Positions 25,284 to 33,502 of a stretch of 64,000 nt of DNA are shown piece after piece (position 1 is the first letter of the stretch; every line of letters begins with the position of its first letter). The notes beneath the pieces were generated by a model that was given only the letters and a program-made list of their open reading frames with translations, was not told where the DNA came from and did no database searches. Origin of the DNA: Pseudomonas sp. S06B 330 (GTDB lineage: Bacteria; Pseudomonadota; Gammaproteobacteria; Pseudomonadales; Pseudomonadaceae); assembly GCF_002845275.2 (NCBI RefSeq), contig NZ_CP088149.1, positions 2,972,501-3,036,500 of the forward strand, in the 5' to 3' direction. The position numbers and the translations under genes were made by a program.

Positions 25284-26067
25284 GATCGGGGTCCTCACAA
25301 GGTTTACCTAGCACTAGGTCGCCCTGGCCGGCAGTGTGGTCGTAAATGGGGGTGCGCTTGAGCAAGAGGCGCAGCGCTTGCCAATAGATGGATGAAACGG
25401 TGCGTAGGCTCATCCACGGAAAGGCCAAAATGTGCCGGTGCAAGGCGACGCGATTGAGCGGCTGGCGCTGCAATGCCAGATCGGCCTCGAACACTTTGTG
25501 TCCCGCACGCCAGTTCTCCATGTGGATGCGCACGCGTTGCTGATCGAGGAGGAAATGCAGGCGATAATCCATGTCTAGCGGCATGAACGGCGAGACGTGG
25601 AAGGCTTTAGTCATGGCGAATGAACGTCCTTGACCCTCCTGTACCGGTAGCACGTAGTGGAAGCGTTCGCGCCAAGGGGTGTTACGCACCTCTAGCAGGA
25701 TTGCTGCCAGGTGCCCGTCAAGGTCATGGCAAAAATAGAAGCTCACAGGGTTGAACGACAACCCCCAGCAGCGCGGCTGGGCGAGCAAGTGCACGGCGCC
25801 TTCGGGGCGCTGTCCAGTGGCTTGCGCCACCAGCAGGCGTGCGGCCTGCGCCAATGATTCGCCATCACGGGTCAGCCCCGGCAGGTAATCGCTTTCGCGC
25901 CAGCTCAGGGGCGCAAACCGCGACCGCCCCAGCCAGGGAGAAAGACCTGTTAGCCAGGCTTGTTCGTCCAGGTCCAGGTAGAACATGCCAATTCGATAAC
26001 GAAAGACATGGTGGCGCGGGGTCATCCGACGGTGGCTGAGCCAGCCCTGGCACACACTGCTGTTCAC
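25258..26067 (-). CDS. DUF1365 protein
   Basis: 269 aa. The family signature is evident: RMTPRHHVFRYRIGMFYLDLDE at the N-terminus, LLAQPRCWGLSFNPVSFYFCHD in the middle, and KAFHVSPFMPLDMDYRLHF after it. The 4-base overlap with the FAD oxidoreductase upstream and the 26-base overlap with the CFA-like gene downstream show tight coupling. DUF1365 proteins consistently accompany this FAD oxidoreductase and CFA-like enzyme, including in furan fatty acid formation in other bacteria. Its own reaction is not established from sequence. Confidence 0.9.
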   Translation of the reverse strand: MNSSVCQGWLSHRRMTPRHHVFRYRIGMFYLDLDEQAWLTGLSPWLGRSRFAPLSWRESDYLPGLTRDGESLAQAARLLVAQATGQRPEGAVHLLAQPRCWGLSFNPVSFYFCHDLDGHLAAILLEVRNTPWRERFHYVLPVQEGQGRSFAMTKAFHVSPFMPLDMDYRLHFLLDQQRVRIHMENWRAGHKVFEADLALQRQPLNRVALHRHILAFPWMSLRTVSSIYWQALRLLLKRTPIYDHTAGQGDLVLGKPCEDPDHVQSHAER

Positions 26068-27311
26068 AGGCGCTCTCCAAAGTACTCGGCCACTTTAAGT
26101 GCGCTGAGCACGCCGTCCTCGTGAAAGCCATTGCCCCAGTAGGCTCCGCAGAAGTAACTGTTTTGCCTGCCCTGTAGTTCGCCGTGGCGGGCCTGGGCTG
26201 CCAATGCTGCGAGGCTGTACTGGGGATGGGCATATTCGAAGCGGGCCAGAATCTGCGCTGGATCCACCAGCGCGGTCTGATTGAGGCTCACACAGAACGT
26301 TGCCGGCGCTTCGATCGCTTGAAGGATGTTCATGTTGTAGGTCAGAGCCGCGGGGGCATGTTCCTCGCCGCCCAGGCGGTAGTTCCAACTGGCCCAGGCC
26401 TTGCGCCGGCGCGGCAGCAATCGGGTGTCGGTGTGAAGCACTACGTCATTGCTGGCGTAGGTGATAGCGCTCAACACCGTGCGTTCGGCCACGCTGGGTC
26501 TTCCTAGCAGGGCCAGGGCCTGGTCGCTATGGCAGGCGAACACGATGCTGTCGAAACGCTCCATGCCAGCCGCGCTGAAGAGGGTTGCGCCGCCTTCGTC
26601 ACGCTCGACCCGTTCGACCGGGCAGTTCAAGCGGATGCGCTCGGCAAAGGGTCGGCACAACGGCGCCACATAGCCGCGTGAGCCGCCCTCGATCACCCGC
26701 CACTGCGGGCGGTGGCTCACCGATAACAGACCGTGGTTGCGGCAGAAGCGCACAAAGAACTGCAAGGGAAAAGCGAGCATGTCGGCACGTGACATAGACC
26801 AGATTGCCGAGCCCATGGGCACGATGTAATGGTCGATGAAGCGCTGCCCGTAGCCCTGTTTCTTGAGGTAGGCACCGAGGGTAGTGTCACTGTAGATACG
26901 CTGGCTATCCAGGTCGGCAATAACCTCGCGGTTAAAACGCAGGATGTCGCACAGCATGCCCCAGAATCCGCGGGACACCAGGTTACGGCGCTGCGCGAAT
27001 AGGGTGTCCAGGCGATGGCCGTTGTACTCGAAGCCTCGACGCGGGTCATGCACCGAAAAGCTCATCTGCGTGGGCTGCGAGGCAACCTTGAGATGGTCGA
27101 GCAAGCGGATGAAATTGGGGTAGGTCCAGTCGTTAAATACGATGAACCCGGTATCCACCGCGTACCGCTGTCCTTGCCATTGCACATCGACGGTATGGGT
27201 ATGGCCACCGACCCAGTCGGCGGCCTCAAATACCGTAACCTCGTGCCGGCGGGATAGAAGGTGGGCGCACGTTAGTCCAGCGATGCCGGTGCCGATGATG
27301 GCGATACGCAT
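26064..27311 (-). CDS. FAD/NAD(P)-binding oxidoreductase (amine-oxidase-like)
   Basis: 415 aa. The N-terminus is a textbook FAD-binding Rossmann motif (IAIIGTGIAGLTCAHLLSRR, then GGHTHTVDV). GFIVFNDWTYPNFIRLLDHL, GSAIWSMSRADMLAFPLQFF and the C-terminal YFCGAYWGNGFHEDGVLSAL are hallmarks of the family always found with DUF1365 and CFA-like proteins. It probably desaturates or oxidises a lipid acyl chain. It lies 5 bases after the SDR gene and overlaps DUF1365 by 4 bases. Confidence 0.9.
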   Translation of the reverse strand: MRIAIIGTGIAGLTCAHLLSRRHEVTVFEAADWVGGHTHTVDVQWQGQRYAVDTGFIVFNDWTYPNFIRLLDHLKVASQPTQMSFSVHDPRRGFEYNGHRLDTLFAQRRNLVSRGFWGMLCDILRFNREVIADLDSQRIYSDTTLGAYLKKQGYGQRFIDHYIVPMGSAIWSMSRADMLAFPLQFFVRFCRNHGLLSVSHRPQWRVIEGGSRGYVAPLCRPFAERIRLNCPVERVERDEGGATLFSAAGMERFDSIVFACHSDQALALLGRPSVAERTVLSAITYASNDVVLHTDTRLLPRRRKAWASWNYRLGGEEHAPAALTYNMNILQAIEAPATFCVSLNQTALVDPAQILARFEYAHPQYSLAALAAQARHGELQGRQNSYFCGAYWGNGFHEDGVLSALKVAEYFGERL

Positions 27312-27316
27312 GAGTT

Positions 27317-28069
27317 TTAGTCCTTTTGGGCACGCGCCAGGCGCTGGCCTAGCTTCAGTCGCCAGCGCACCGGCAGGGCGCCGAGCAGGCGCAGACCCAG
27401 CGTAAATGCAGTGGGGAAGTTAATTTCCAGCGGGCGTCGGGGCAGGCGTGCAGTGATATGGGCGGCGGCACGCTCGGCGGTCCACAACTGAGGCATGGGG
27501 AAGTCGTTGCGACGGGTCAACGGCGTATCGACGAAGCCCGGGCTGACCAGCGTTACGGCAATACCTTCATTGATCAGGTCGATGCGAAGAGATTCCACCA
27601 GGTAGCGCACGGCCGCTTTGGAGGCGCCATAGGCCCCGGCACGAGGGAGCGGCAACCAGGTCACCGCACTGCCCATTACGACCAGGTGCGGGCGCTCACC
27701 GCGGCGCAGCAAAGGGAGGGCCGCTGCAAGACAGTGGCTTGCACCAAACAGGTTGGTGCGTACCACACGCTCAACCAGTGCCGGGTCGAAGCGCCCTGGC
27801 TCGAGGTATTCGCACGTTCCGGCGTTGAGGATGACCATGTCGAGCGCCCCCCAGGTGTGCTCGATCTGTGCGGTGATCCTGCAAACCTGCTCAGCGCAAT
27901 CGACATCACCGACGGCCGCCAATACCTGCCCCGGATATCGTTGCATCAAGTGCGATAAGCGGTTGCCATCTCGTGTACCCAAGGCAACCTGGTGCCCTTG
28001 GTCCAGCAATTGAACGGCAAGCGCAGCGCCGATTCCGCTACTTGCACCCGTCAGCCAGTAACGGCTCAT
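27317..28069 (-). CDS. SDR-family oxidoreductase of the light/lipid operon
   Basis: 250 aa. TGASSGIGAALA (about 7-18) binds the cofactor, ILNAG replaces the usual NNAG, and YGASKAAVRYLVESL carries the catalytic Tyr and Lys. The C-terminus is basic (LKLGQRLARAQKD), perhaps membrane-associated. It is the second gene of the operon, overlapping the NTF2-like gene by 4 bases. Substrate unknown; a lipid-derived carbonyl is likely from context. Confidence 0.9.
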   Translation of the reverse strand: MSRYWLTGASSGIGAALAVQLLDQGHQVALGTRDGNRLSHLMQRYPGQVLAAVGDVDCAEQVCRITAQIEHTWGALDMVILNAGTCEYLEPGRFDPALVERVVRTNLFGASHCLAAALPLLRRGERPHLVVMGSAVTWLPLPRAGAYGASKAAVRYLVESLRIDLINEGIAVTLVSPGFVDTPLTRRNDFPMPQLWTAERAAAHITARLPRRPLEINFPTAFTLGLRLLGALPVRWRLKLGQRLARAQKD

Positions 28070-28488
28070 ACCAGCCGGCCCTTGAGCCAGCGGATAGCGC
28101 CGCCCATGACTGGTACGTGCTCGTAAAGCAGTGCACCTGCGTCAAAGTAGTCCTGGTGGAAGTGGACACGCTCTTGCCACTTGAGGAAACTGCAGCCCTG
28201 TAGACTGATCAGCCTGCCATTGGCGAGCCGGGGGTGGCGGAACTCTAGCGTCCAGCGCAGGTAGCCCTGGCCCGGCTGAACTTCGTCCGCGCCGGCGATA
28301 ACGTAACGGATGTCCTGTGCGTTGGCGTAAAGCTCGGTGAAGTAACGACGAAGCGCTGCTAGACCATCTATCTGATGCAACGGATCACGGAACGTTACGT
28401 TATCGCTGTATAGTTTTTCGAGGCTATCGAGGCTCTGCCCATCAAGCCTGGCAAAGCGTTCGGCGAAATACTGCAGATAAGTAGACAT
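28066..28488 (-). CDS. NTF2-like (SnoaL) small protein, first gene of the light/lipid operon
   Basis: 140 aa with the NTF2/SnoaL pattern: an N-terminal helix (YLQYFAERFARLDGQSLDSLEKLYSDNVTF read across residues 4-33), DPLHQIDGLAALRRYFTELYAN, then beta strands (YLRWTLEFRHPRLA, VHFHQDYFDAGALLYEHVPVMG). The DYFD-A-ALLYE ending is typical for the version in this lipid cluster. It may bind a lipid intermediate or support a partner enzyme. Two LitR-type boxes lie just upstream (28508 and 28559), making this the regulated promoter-proximal gene. Confidence 0.85.
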   Translation of the reverse strand: MSTYLQYFAERFARLDGQSLDSLEKLYSDNVTFRDPLHQIDGLAALRRYFTELYANAQDIRYVIAGADEVQPGQGYLRWTLEFRHPRLANGRLISLQGCSFLKWQERVHFHQDYFDAGALLYEHVPVMGGAIRWLKGRLV

Positions 28489-28493
28489 GCAAG

Positions 28494-28545
28494 GCTCCCG
28501 AAAATCCTGTACAACAGTGAAATGTTGTACAGGATTTTCGGGAGC
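28494..28545. repeat. Perfect 23-bp inverted repeat containing LitR-type box A
   Basis: Arms 28494-28516 and 28523-28545 are exact reverse complements around a 6-base loop (GTGAAA). The inner part carries TGTACA at 28508 and TGTACA at 28526 (start-to-start 18), the same geometry as boxes B and C. The leftward message would start upstream of it, so the repeat may also fold in the 5' leader directly before the NTF2-like start codon (28488), where it could block the ribosome. Confidence 0.8.
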
Positions 28546-28558
28546 TTACGTCTAAAAT

Positions 28559-28582
28559 TATACAAGTCAACATCCTTGTATA
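28559..28582. promoter_or_regulatory. LitR/MerR-type box B over the leftward promoter
   Basis: TATACA (28559-28564) and TGTATA (28577-28582) with a 12-base spacer. On the minus strand it overlaps TATAAT, a perfect -10 with a poor -35, for the operon starting at 28488. Binding here would block or remodel the promoter. Confidence 0.62.
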
Positions 28583-28596
28583 GATTTCTTACAAGG

Positions 28597-29043
28597 TCAG
28601 TTGCTGCCTGATGCCAGTTGTCGACGCAAATCGGCTACCTCTGCCTCCAGCTCGCGAACCCGCTCTTCGGCGAAGACCTGTGCCGTAACATCACGCTGGA
28701 TGCCGATGTAGTAAGTCAATTCATCGGCATCGTTGTGGACGGGCGTGATCGACAGCTCATTCCAAAACAGGCTGCCATCCTTACGATAGTTGCGCAGCAC
28801 CTGGCAGCAATGTCGCCCTTGGCGGATCGCCTCGCGGATGGCCGCGATTCCTGGTTGGTTGTGGTCTTGGCCTTGGAGGAAGCGGCAATCTTGATAGAGG
28901 ATGTCGTCCGTGGCGTATCCGGTGAGGCGCTCGAAGGCAGGGTTGGTGTAGATCAGGATGCTGTCGTTGCCTTCCTGCTCAGCGACGACGATGCCATCGT
29001 TGGAGCTATCGACCATTAATTGCAAGAGTTTTGCGTCGATCAT
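28597..29043 (-). CDS. Short LOV-domain blue-light photoreceptor
   Basis: 148 aa from the ATG giving MIDAKLLQLM; an in-frame ATG 9 bases earlier is possible. The flavin-binding LOV core carries DCRFLQGQD with the photoactive Cys53, the canonical NCRFLQ motif with Asp for Asn. RNYRKDGSLFWNELSITPV and YYIGIQRDVT complete the core. A C-terminal J-alpha-like helix (VRELEAEVADLRRQLA) follows and there is no effector domain. Length and sequence resemble the short LOV proteins of Pseudomonas putida. It is divergent from the MerR-type regulator, to which it probably transmits the light signal. Confidence 0.93.
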   Translation of the reverse strand: MIDAKLLQLMVDSSNDGIVVAEQEGNDSILIYTNPAFERLTGYATDDILYQDCRFLQGQDHNQPGIAAIREAIRQGRHCCQVLRNYRKDGSLFWNELSITPVHNDADELTYYIGIQRDVTAQVFAEERVRELEAEVADLRRQLASGSN

Positions 29044-29199
29044 GTGGCCCACTCACTCAAGTAGCGTTTTCGATATGCGCAGCGTAGTCCTTTGTGCGGG
29101 AAGGCTAAGGTGCGGTTGTCGGAATCATGACGCAAGAACGATCGCCGAAGAAGGTTGGTATGGGTTTAGAATGTGCAACCGCCCTGATGATCACTTGCG

Positions 29200-30099
29200 A
29201 TGACTGAAGCGACCTCCACCGATTTGCTGCCCATGCGCGATGTCGTCAACCTGACTGGCATAAATCCAGTGACCTTGCGCGCCTGGGAACGTCGTCATGG
29301 TTTGATTCGCCCCCAGCGCACCGAAGGCGGACACCGCCTATACACGGCCCAGGATGTACAGCGCATACGCGACATACTGCGCTGGACCGGTAGTGGCTTG
29401 CCGATCAGCAAGGTGGGTGAGTTGCTCGCGCGCCGGTCTGACGAAGTCTCACTCCCGAGCGGGCCCAACGCCGATTCCATTGAGCATTGGCGCGCTGTTG
29501 TACTACAAGCGACGAAGGCATTCGACCGGCAGGCGCTCGAGGGCATTCATGGTCAGCTTTTCACCTTGTACCCAAAGGCTATGGTGTTGCTCGATGTGCT
29601 GATGCCAGTATGGCGCAGTCTGCTGTCTGGCAACGCTTTCGGTCAGCGCAGCCAATGGCTGTTCCTCGATACTTTTCTGCGTGCTCGCCTATTGCTGCGT
29701 CTGCAACTAAATCAGCTCGACGCCCCTTGTGTATTGCTGACTGGGATTGAAGAAAGCGCTGAGCTGGAATTGCTGAGCAAAGGCTTACTTCTCACTAGTG
29801 AGCGGTGGCGTATCGAGGTGTTAGGCAGTGGGCAGCCGCTCGAGGAGTTGCCATTGCTGTGCGCGACTCTCAAGCCTGCAGCACTCGTGCTCGCTCCCCA
29901 GGGCCCCGTAAACGCGGCACTGGCCAAGAAATTATGTTCTTTACAGATGGACATTGCCTGTCCACTTGCACTGATTGGGGACGGTTTGGCTGACTCGGTT
30001 GCAATTCTGCACGATATTCCGCTCGTGCTGCTGGATGAGCGAAACGTTGGAGCTAATTTGAAACTGGATGCTTTGCTCAGGGGCGCTTTGGAGCTTTGA
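29200..30099 (+). CDS. MerR-family LitR/CarH-like regulator without a cobalamin site
   Basis: 299 aa. The MerR winged helix is at residues about 11-80 (MRDVVNLTGINPVTLRAWER, GGHRLYTAQDVQRI). The C-terminal part has the helical-plus-Rossmann layout of CarH/LitR, but the W-x9-EH motif that contacts B12 is replaced (MPVWRSLLSGNAFGQRSQWLFLD) and no DxH motif follows. It therefore should not sense light through cobalamin. The adjacent LOV protein is the likely photosensor. Three TRTACA-N12-TGTAYA boxes in nearby promoters are its probable targets. Confidence 0.88.
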   Translation: MTEATSTDLLPMRDVVNLTGINPVTLRAWERRHGLIRPQRTEGGHRLYTAQDVQRIRDILRWTGSGLPISKVGELLARRSDEVSLPSGPNADSIEHWRAVVLQATKAFDRQALEGIHGQLFTLYPKAMVLLDVLMPVWRSLLSGNAFGQRSQWLFLDTFLRARLLLRLQLNQLDAPCVLLTGIEESAELELLSKGLLLTSERWRIEVLGSGQPLEELPLLCATLKPAALVLAPQGPVNAALAKKLCSLQMDIACPLALIGDGLADSVAILHDIPLVLLDERNVGANLKLDALLRGALEL

Positions 30100-30798
30100 C
30101 TGGCTACTCAACGCCTTAGAAATTGCGCTGGATGCCTGTAAAAATCAGTCGATGCATGCGGTATCGAGCCCAGGTCGCGATGAATGGCGACGGCTGCAGG
30201 CTGGAAGTGTGGACGGAGGAGGGCGTAGCCTTGCGCCTGAACACGAACCACTTGCGGTGCTAGCCATGCGAAATCCCGCCTATCTTGTCCTGAGCGGCTT
30301 TGACAGCCAAGTCAGGGTCGCACGATATGACGTCCTTCGGCAGTTGCCCCCCAAATACGGATTGGGTGACTCCAACTAGAAAACCATGCCACAGCCACTC
30401 ATCCTGATAGCCAACACGCCTATAGATGACGTTTGAGATGTCCGACAGAGCAAAAGCTCTACAGGGGTAGTAAATGCGCGACAGTGTCGTCGGCGATATG
30501 CGGATTGACCGAGAACAGATCTAGAAGTCGCCATGCTTCATCTTTTGATGCCTAGCTCGCGACTGACTGATTATTTGGTTCGGGCCGCTAATCGGAAGTC
30601 TTGCAAACCAACACATGCCCATCACCGCGGCAAAGCTCCAGCAGATTGTACGCTTCGGGAAACGCCCAGGTATTCGAAATTGTCGAATGGGACCGCGATG
30701 GATGAGATGCACGAAAGCACAATGTAATCCGAGACAGCATAGCACCTGATTTAACATAATATACATTATGCGTAGTGTCGTATTACAGAACACGGCCA
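30100..30798. other. Gene-poor stretch between the MerR regulator and the serine hydrolase
   Basis: About 700 bases. Short frames exist on both strands (for example 30521-30835 minus and 30068-30379 plus), but none has a convincing start, composition or family resemblance. A small AT-rich imperfect palindrome (CATAATATACATTATG, around 30755-30770) is visible. I see no RNA gene or mobile element. Confidence 0.45.
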
Positions 30799-30826
30799 GT
30801 GCCAGGACAGATTTCAATCCTGGCAC
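30799..30826 (-). terminator. Hairpin downstream of the serine hydrolase gene
   Basis: GTGCCAGGA (30799-30807) and TCCTGGCAC (30818-30826) form a perfect 9-bp stem with a 10-base loop, 19 bases past the stop on the minus strand. There is no T-run, so termination may be partial. Confidence 0.5.
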
Positions 30827-30844
30827 GACCTCCATTATCAGCGC

Positions 30845-32188
30845 TTACCGCTTCCCATCCAGCGCCTCGCTCACCGCATTCACAAACAACGCCTGTTCGT
30901 CATACAGCGAACTCGGTGTCTCTGCGTTCTCCCAGGTTGACCACTGAACCAGCACGAGTTTCTCCGCGGGGTTGATCGCAATGCTCTGACCAAAGATGCC
31001 CAGCGCCCAGAACGTCTGATCACTCGTGACGGTTGTCTTTGGTTCAGCGTCCGCATCCGGCGCCGGCGCCGAGTACCACCATTGGTAGCCATACTGACCA
31101 TTGGGTGCCGATGGCGTTACTGAACCTTTGGCGGTGGTCCAGTGTGTCGAACGTGCGATCCAGTCTTGCGGCAGGATTTTTTCACCCGATGGCAGCTGGC
31201 CGCCGCTGAGTACAAATTGGCCAAACCGGCCCCAGTCACGCAGCGATGCATTGAAGCCGTGGCCACCCATGTCAACCTTGTCTTTGACCAGTGCATGCCA
31301 GACACCATCCTGCTGCATGCCATAGCGGCTCCATACACGGCTTTCCAGGTACTTGGCGATGGTCATCCCAGTGGCATTTTCGAGTACGCGGCCGACCAGC
31401 CAGGCGCCGCCAGTGTTGTACGACCAGACTTCACCCGGTTTAACCCCAGGTTTACGTTTGACCGATTTGACCAGACTCAACACGCAGTCATACGGGTCAG
31501 GCTTGGCTTCGCACTGCGTCATGTGGGAGAAATCAGAATCTTTTGAGGCGTAGTTTTCGTCCCAGACCACGCCTGAAGTGTGCTGCATCAGTTGATGCAG
31601 GGTCACATCCTGCCAGGCTGTTCCCTTGAGCTCAGGGATATACCGCGTGATGTTGTCATCCACCGATTTGATCTTGCCCTCTTTTATCGCTACGCCGATC
31701 AGCACGCTGACAACGGATTTTGCGACAGAGCGCGACGTCCACAATGTATTGGCGGTATTTCCTTTGCCGTAATACTCATAGGCGATCTTGCCATCTTTGA
31801 GAATCAATAAGCCGGTGACGCTTTGATTGGCAAGATAGTTATCCAGGTTGTAATGCTTTCCATTCATTGAGTATTCGATGGTCGGCAATTGATGGCTGGC
31901 CTGTAGCAGCGGGAATGGTTTGCTGCCCTGGGTGCTGAATACGTCGCCTTCGTACAGGCGATAAGTATTGCGAAAGCCCACAACACGACTCGCCTGATCC
32001 CAGGTCAGCATGTTGTGCGGGTCTGGCAGTACTTTGTCGAAAGGTTGCGGGCATACCGTCAGGCCCGGAACGCCGCATGGGGGGCGCTCGGCCGCAAGGC
32101 TTGTTCCAGTTACACCCAACGCGGCGACAGCCAGGGTCAAAACAGAAATAGCCTGGGTAGATTGCTTTTTTATTCTTTTACGCAACAT
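30845..32188 (-). CDS. Secreted beta-lactamase-fold serine hydrolase (class C/DD-peptidase-like)
   Basis: 447 aa. The N-terminus is basic then hydrophobic (ISVLTLAVAALGVTGTSLAA), an export signal. GAGGAG precedes the ATG. The catalytic SxxK is Ser154-Val-Ala-Lys157 in WTSRSVAKSVVSVLIG, and the second motif is the SYNTGGAWLVG tyrosine. Four or more cysteines may form disulfides. The layout resembles 6-aminohexanoate-oligomer hydrolase/esterase members more than true beta-lactamases. Substrate unknown. It is divergent from a LysR regulator across 123 bases, so that regulator probably controls it. Confidence 0.88.
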   Translation of the reverse strand: MLRKRIKKQSTQAISVLTLAVAALGVTGTSLAAERPPCGVPGLTVCPQPFDKVLPDPHNMLTWDQASRVVGFRNTYRLYEGDVFSTQGSKPFPLLQASHQLPTIEYSMNGKHYNLDNYLANQSVTGLLILKDGKIAYEYYGKGNTANTLWTSRSVAKSVVSVLIGVAIKEGKIKSVDDNITRYIPELKGTAWQDVTLHQLMQHTSGVVWDENYASKDSDFSHMTQCEAKPDPYDCVLSLVKSVKRKPGVKPGEVWSYNTGGAWLVGRVLENATGMTIAKYLESRVWSRYGMQQDGVWHALVKDKVDMGGHGFNASLRDWGRFGQFVLSGGQLPSGEKILPQDWIARSTHWTTAKGSVTPSAPNGQYGYQWWYSAPAPDADAEPKTTVTSDQTFWALGIFGQSIAINPAEKLVLVQWSTWENAETPSSLYDEQALFVNAVSEALDGKR

Positions 32189-32311
32189 CTGTTACTCCTC
32201 AACACTTCGATGAACTTCTCTACATCCTTGTCGAGCTTACCAACTTGCTGAATCTGTAAAAGAACAATAAAGTTTGGTCCAATATTAAAAAAACTAATAA
32301 CTGTGAACTCT

Positions 32312-33229
32312 ATGTCCAACGACCGATTACCTCCGCTTAATGCTGTTCGGGCCTTCGAGGCGGCGGCCCGGCTGGGCAGTTATGTCGCGGCATCACGCGC
32401 CCTGCATGTGACTCAACCGGCGATTGGTCGGCATGTGAAGAACCTCGAAGACTGGCTGGGTGTGCGGTTGCTCGAGCGCACGCCCCGCGGGGTTACGCTG
32501 ACCGCGCCGGGGCTTGCGTACTTTCAGGCGGCTACACAGGCACTGCAGATCCTCGCCGATGCCGGTTCGCATTTGTCCCGGCACAAACAGGAGCGCTGGT
32601 TGCGAATTCTGTGTGTACCCGCGTTCGCCTCGCGCTGGCTGACCCCGCATATCGACACCCTGTGCAGCCTGCGGCCTGGCTTGAAGCTCGCCATCGAGCC
32701 CAATGCTTCCTTCACCAGTGTTGACGCCAGGCAAGCCGATCTGGGTATCGCCTACGGTTTGCCCGGCGAGCATTCTGGTGTGCACCTGAGGATGCTCCGG
32801 CCCAAGGTGTTCCCCGTGTGCTCACCCGACTACCTTGCAAGCCTGGGCCGTGACAGGCTGCCGATTCAGGCACTGGCCAATTGCGCACTGATTCACGTTG
32901 ATGACGGCACTTGGTGGAATAGCTGGTTCGCCGCGCTCAAGGTGACGCTCAAGGTCAGGTCCAATGCCTCGCACATGAGCAACGACATCGCCTTGAGCCT
33001 CGCCTCGCGCGGGCACGGCATTGCGCTGGCAACCGAAGTGTTGGTCAAACGGGAACTTGCCAAAGGGCATTTGCTGCGGTGTTGCGATGAAGCTGTGGCG
33101 CTGGAAACCTATCAGGTACTGACCCCCGCGCAGACAGTTTCGGAAGATGGGCAGTGGTTTATAGAGTGGCTGAACGCATCATTGCGCGAGGAATTTCCAG
33201 ACGCATCTGTTGAACAGAACCACGATTAA
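32312..33229 (+). CDS. LysR-family (GcvA-like) transcriptional regulator
   Basis: 305 aa from ATG 32312; a GTG at 32303 adds three residues and neither has a strong ribosome site. The winged helix-turn-helix (LPPLNAVRAFEAAARLGSYV, then TQPAIGRHVKNLEDWLGVRLLER) is of the GcvA type. The effector domain starts near residue 90 and includes SMFASRW-like CVPAFASRWLTPHIDTL. The tail is acidic. It is divergent from the serine hydrolase. It precedes the thermostable-hemolysin locus on the same strand but a 48-bp palindrome separates them. Confidence 0.9.
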   Translation: MSNDRLPPLNAVRAFEAAARLGSYVAASRALHVTQPAIGRHVKNLEDWLGVRLLERTPRGVTLTAPGLAYFQAATQALQILADAGSHLSRHKQERWLRILCVPAFASRWLTPHIDTLCSLRPGLKLAIEPNASFTSVDARQADLGIAYGLPGEHSGVHLRMLRPKVFPVCSPDYLASLGRDRLPIQALANCALIHVDDGTWWNSWFAALKVTLKVRSNASHMSNDIALSLASRGHGIALATEVLVKRELAKGHLLRCCDEAVALETYQVLTPAQTVSEDGQWFIEWLNASLREEFPDASVEQNHD

Positions 33230-33260
33230 ACGTAGTGTCCTCCCCTGCTTTATCGAAGGT

Positions 33261-33308
33261 ATTTTAAATAACTCAACTAAATATCTATTTAGTTGAGTTA
33301 TTTAAAAT
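33261..33308. repeat. Perfect 23-bp AT-rich inverted repeat between lysR and the hemolysin locus
   Basis: Arms 33261-33283 and 33286-33308 are exact reverse complements with only TC between them. As RNA the inner pairs would open to form a loop. A bidirectional terminator for the LysR gene (stop 33229) is the simplest reading, since both sides have A/T tracts. A regulatory role for the following operon, whose first gene begins at 33503, is also possible. Confidence 0.8.
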
Positions 33309-33502
33309 TGCGATTATATAGGCAGTACTTTAGAGACACTGTTTTTCACCCTCACCTCGCTGTGTTTGATCCGTCTACCTGCCCATACCCATTCAAGGTG
33401 ATCAACGGCAGGTACCAGCCTAAGCATGCGCCCCACCTTCAGACTTCGTTAAGAAATACCTCGGATACTCCTCCTCACTCTATACCGGGAGGTGATCTGC
33501 CC

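Noticed and set aside
30521..30835. 104-codon minus-strand frame in the gap before the serine hydrolase
   Set aside because: No ribosome site, composition unlike protein and it spans the hairpin at 30799-30826.
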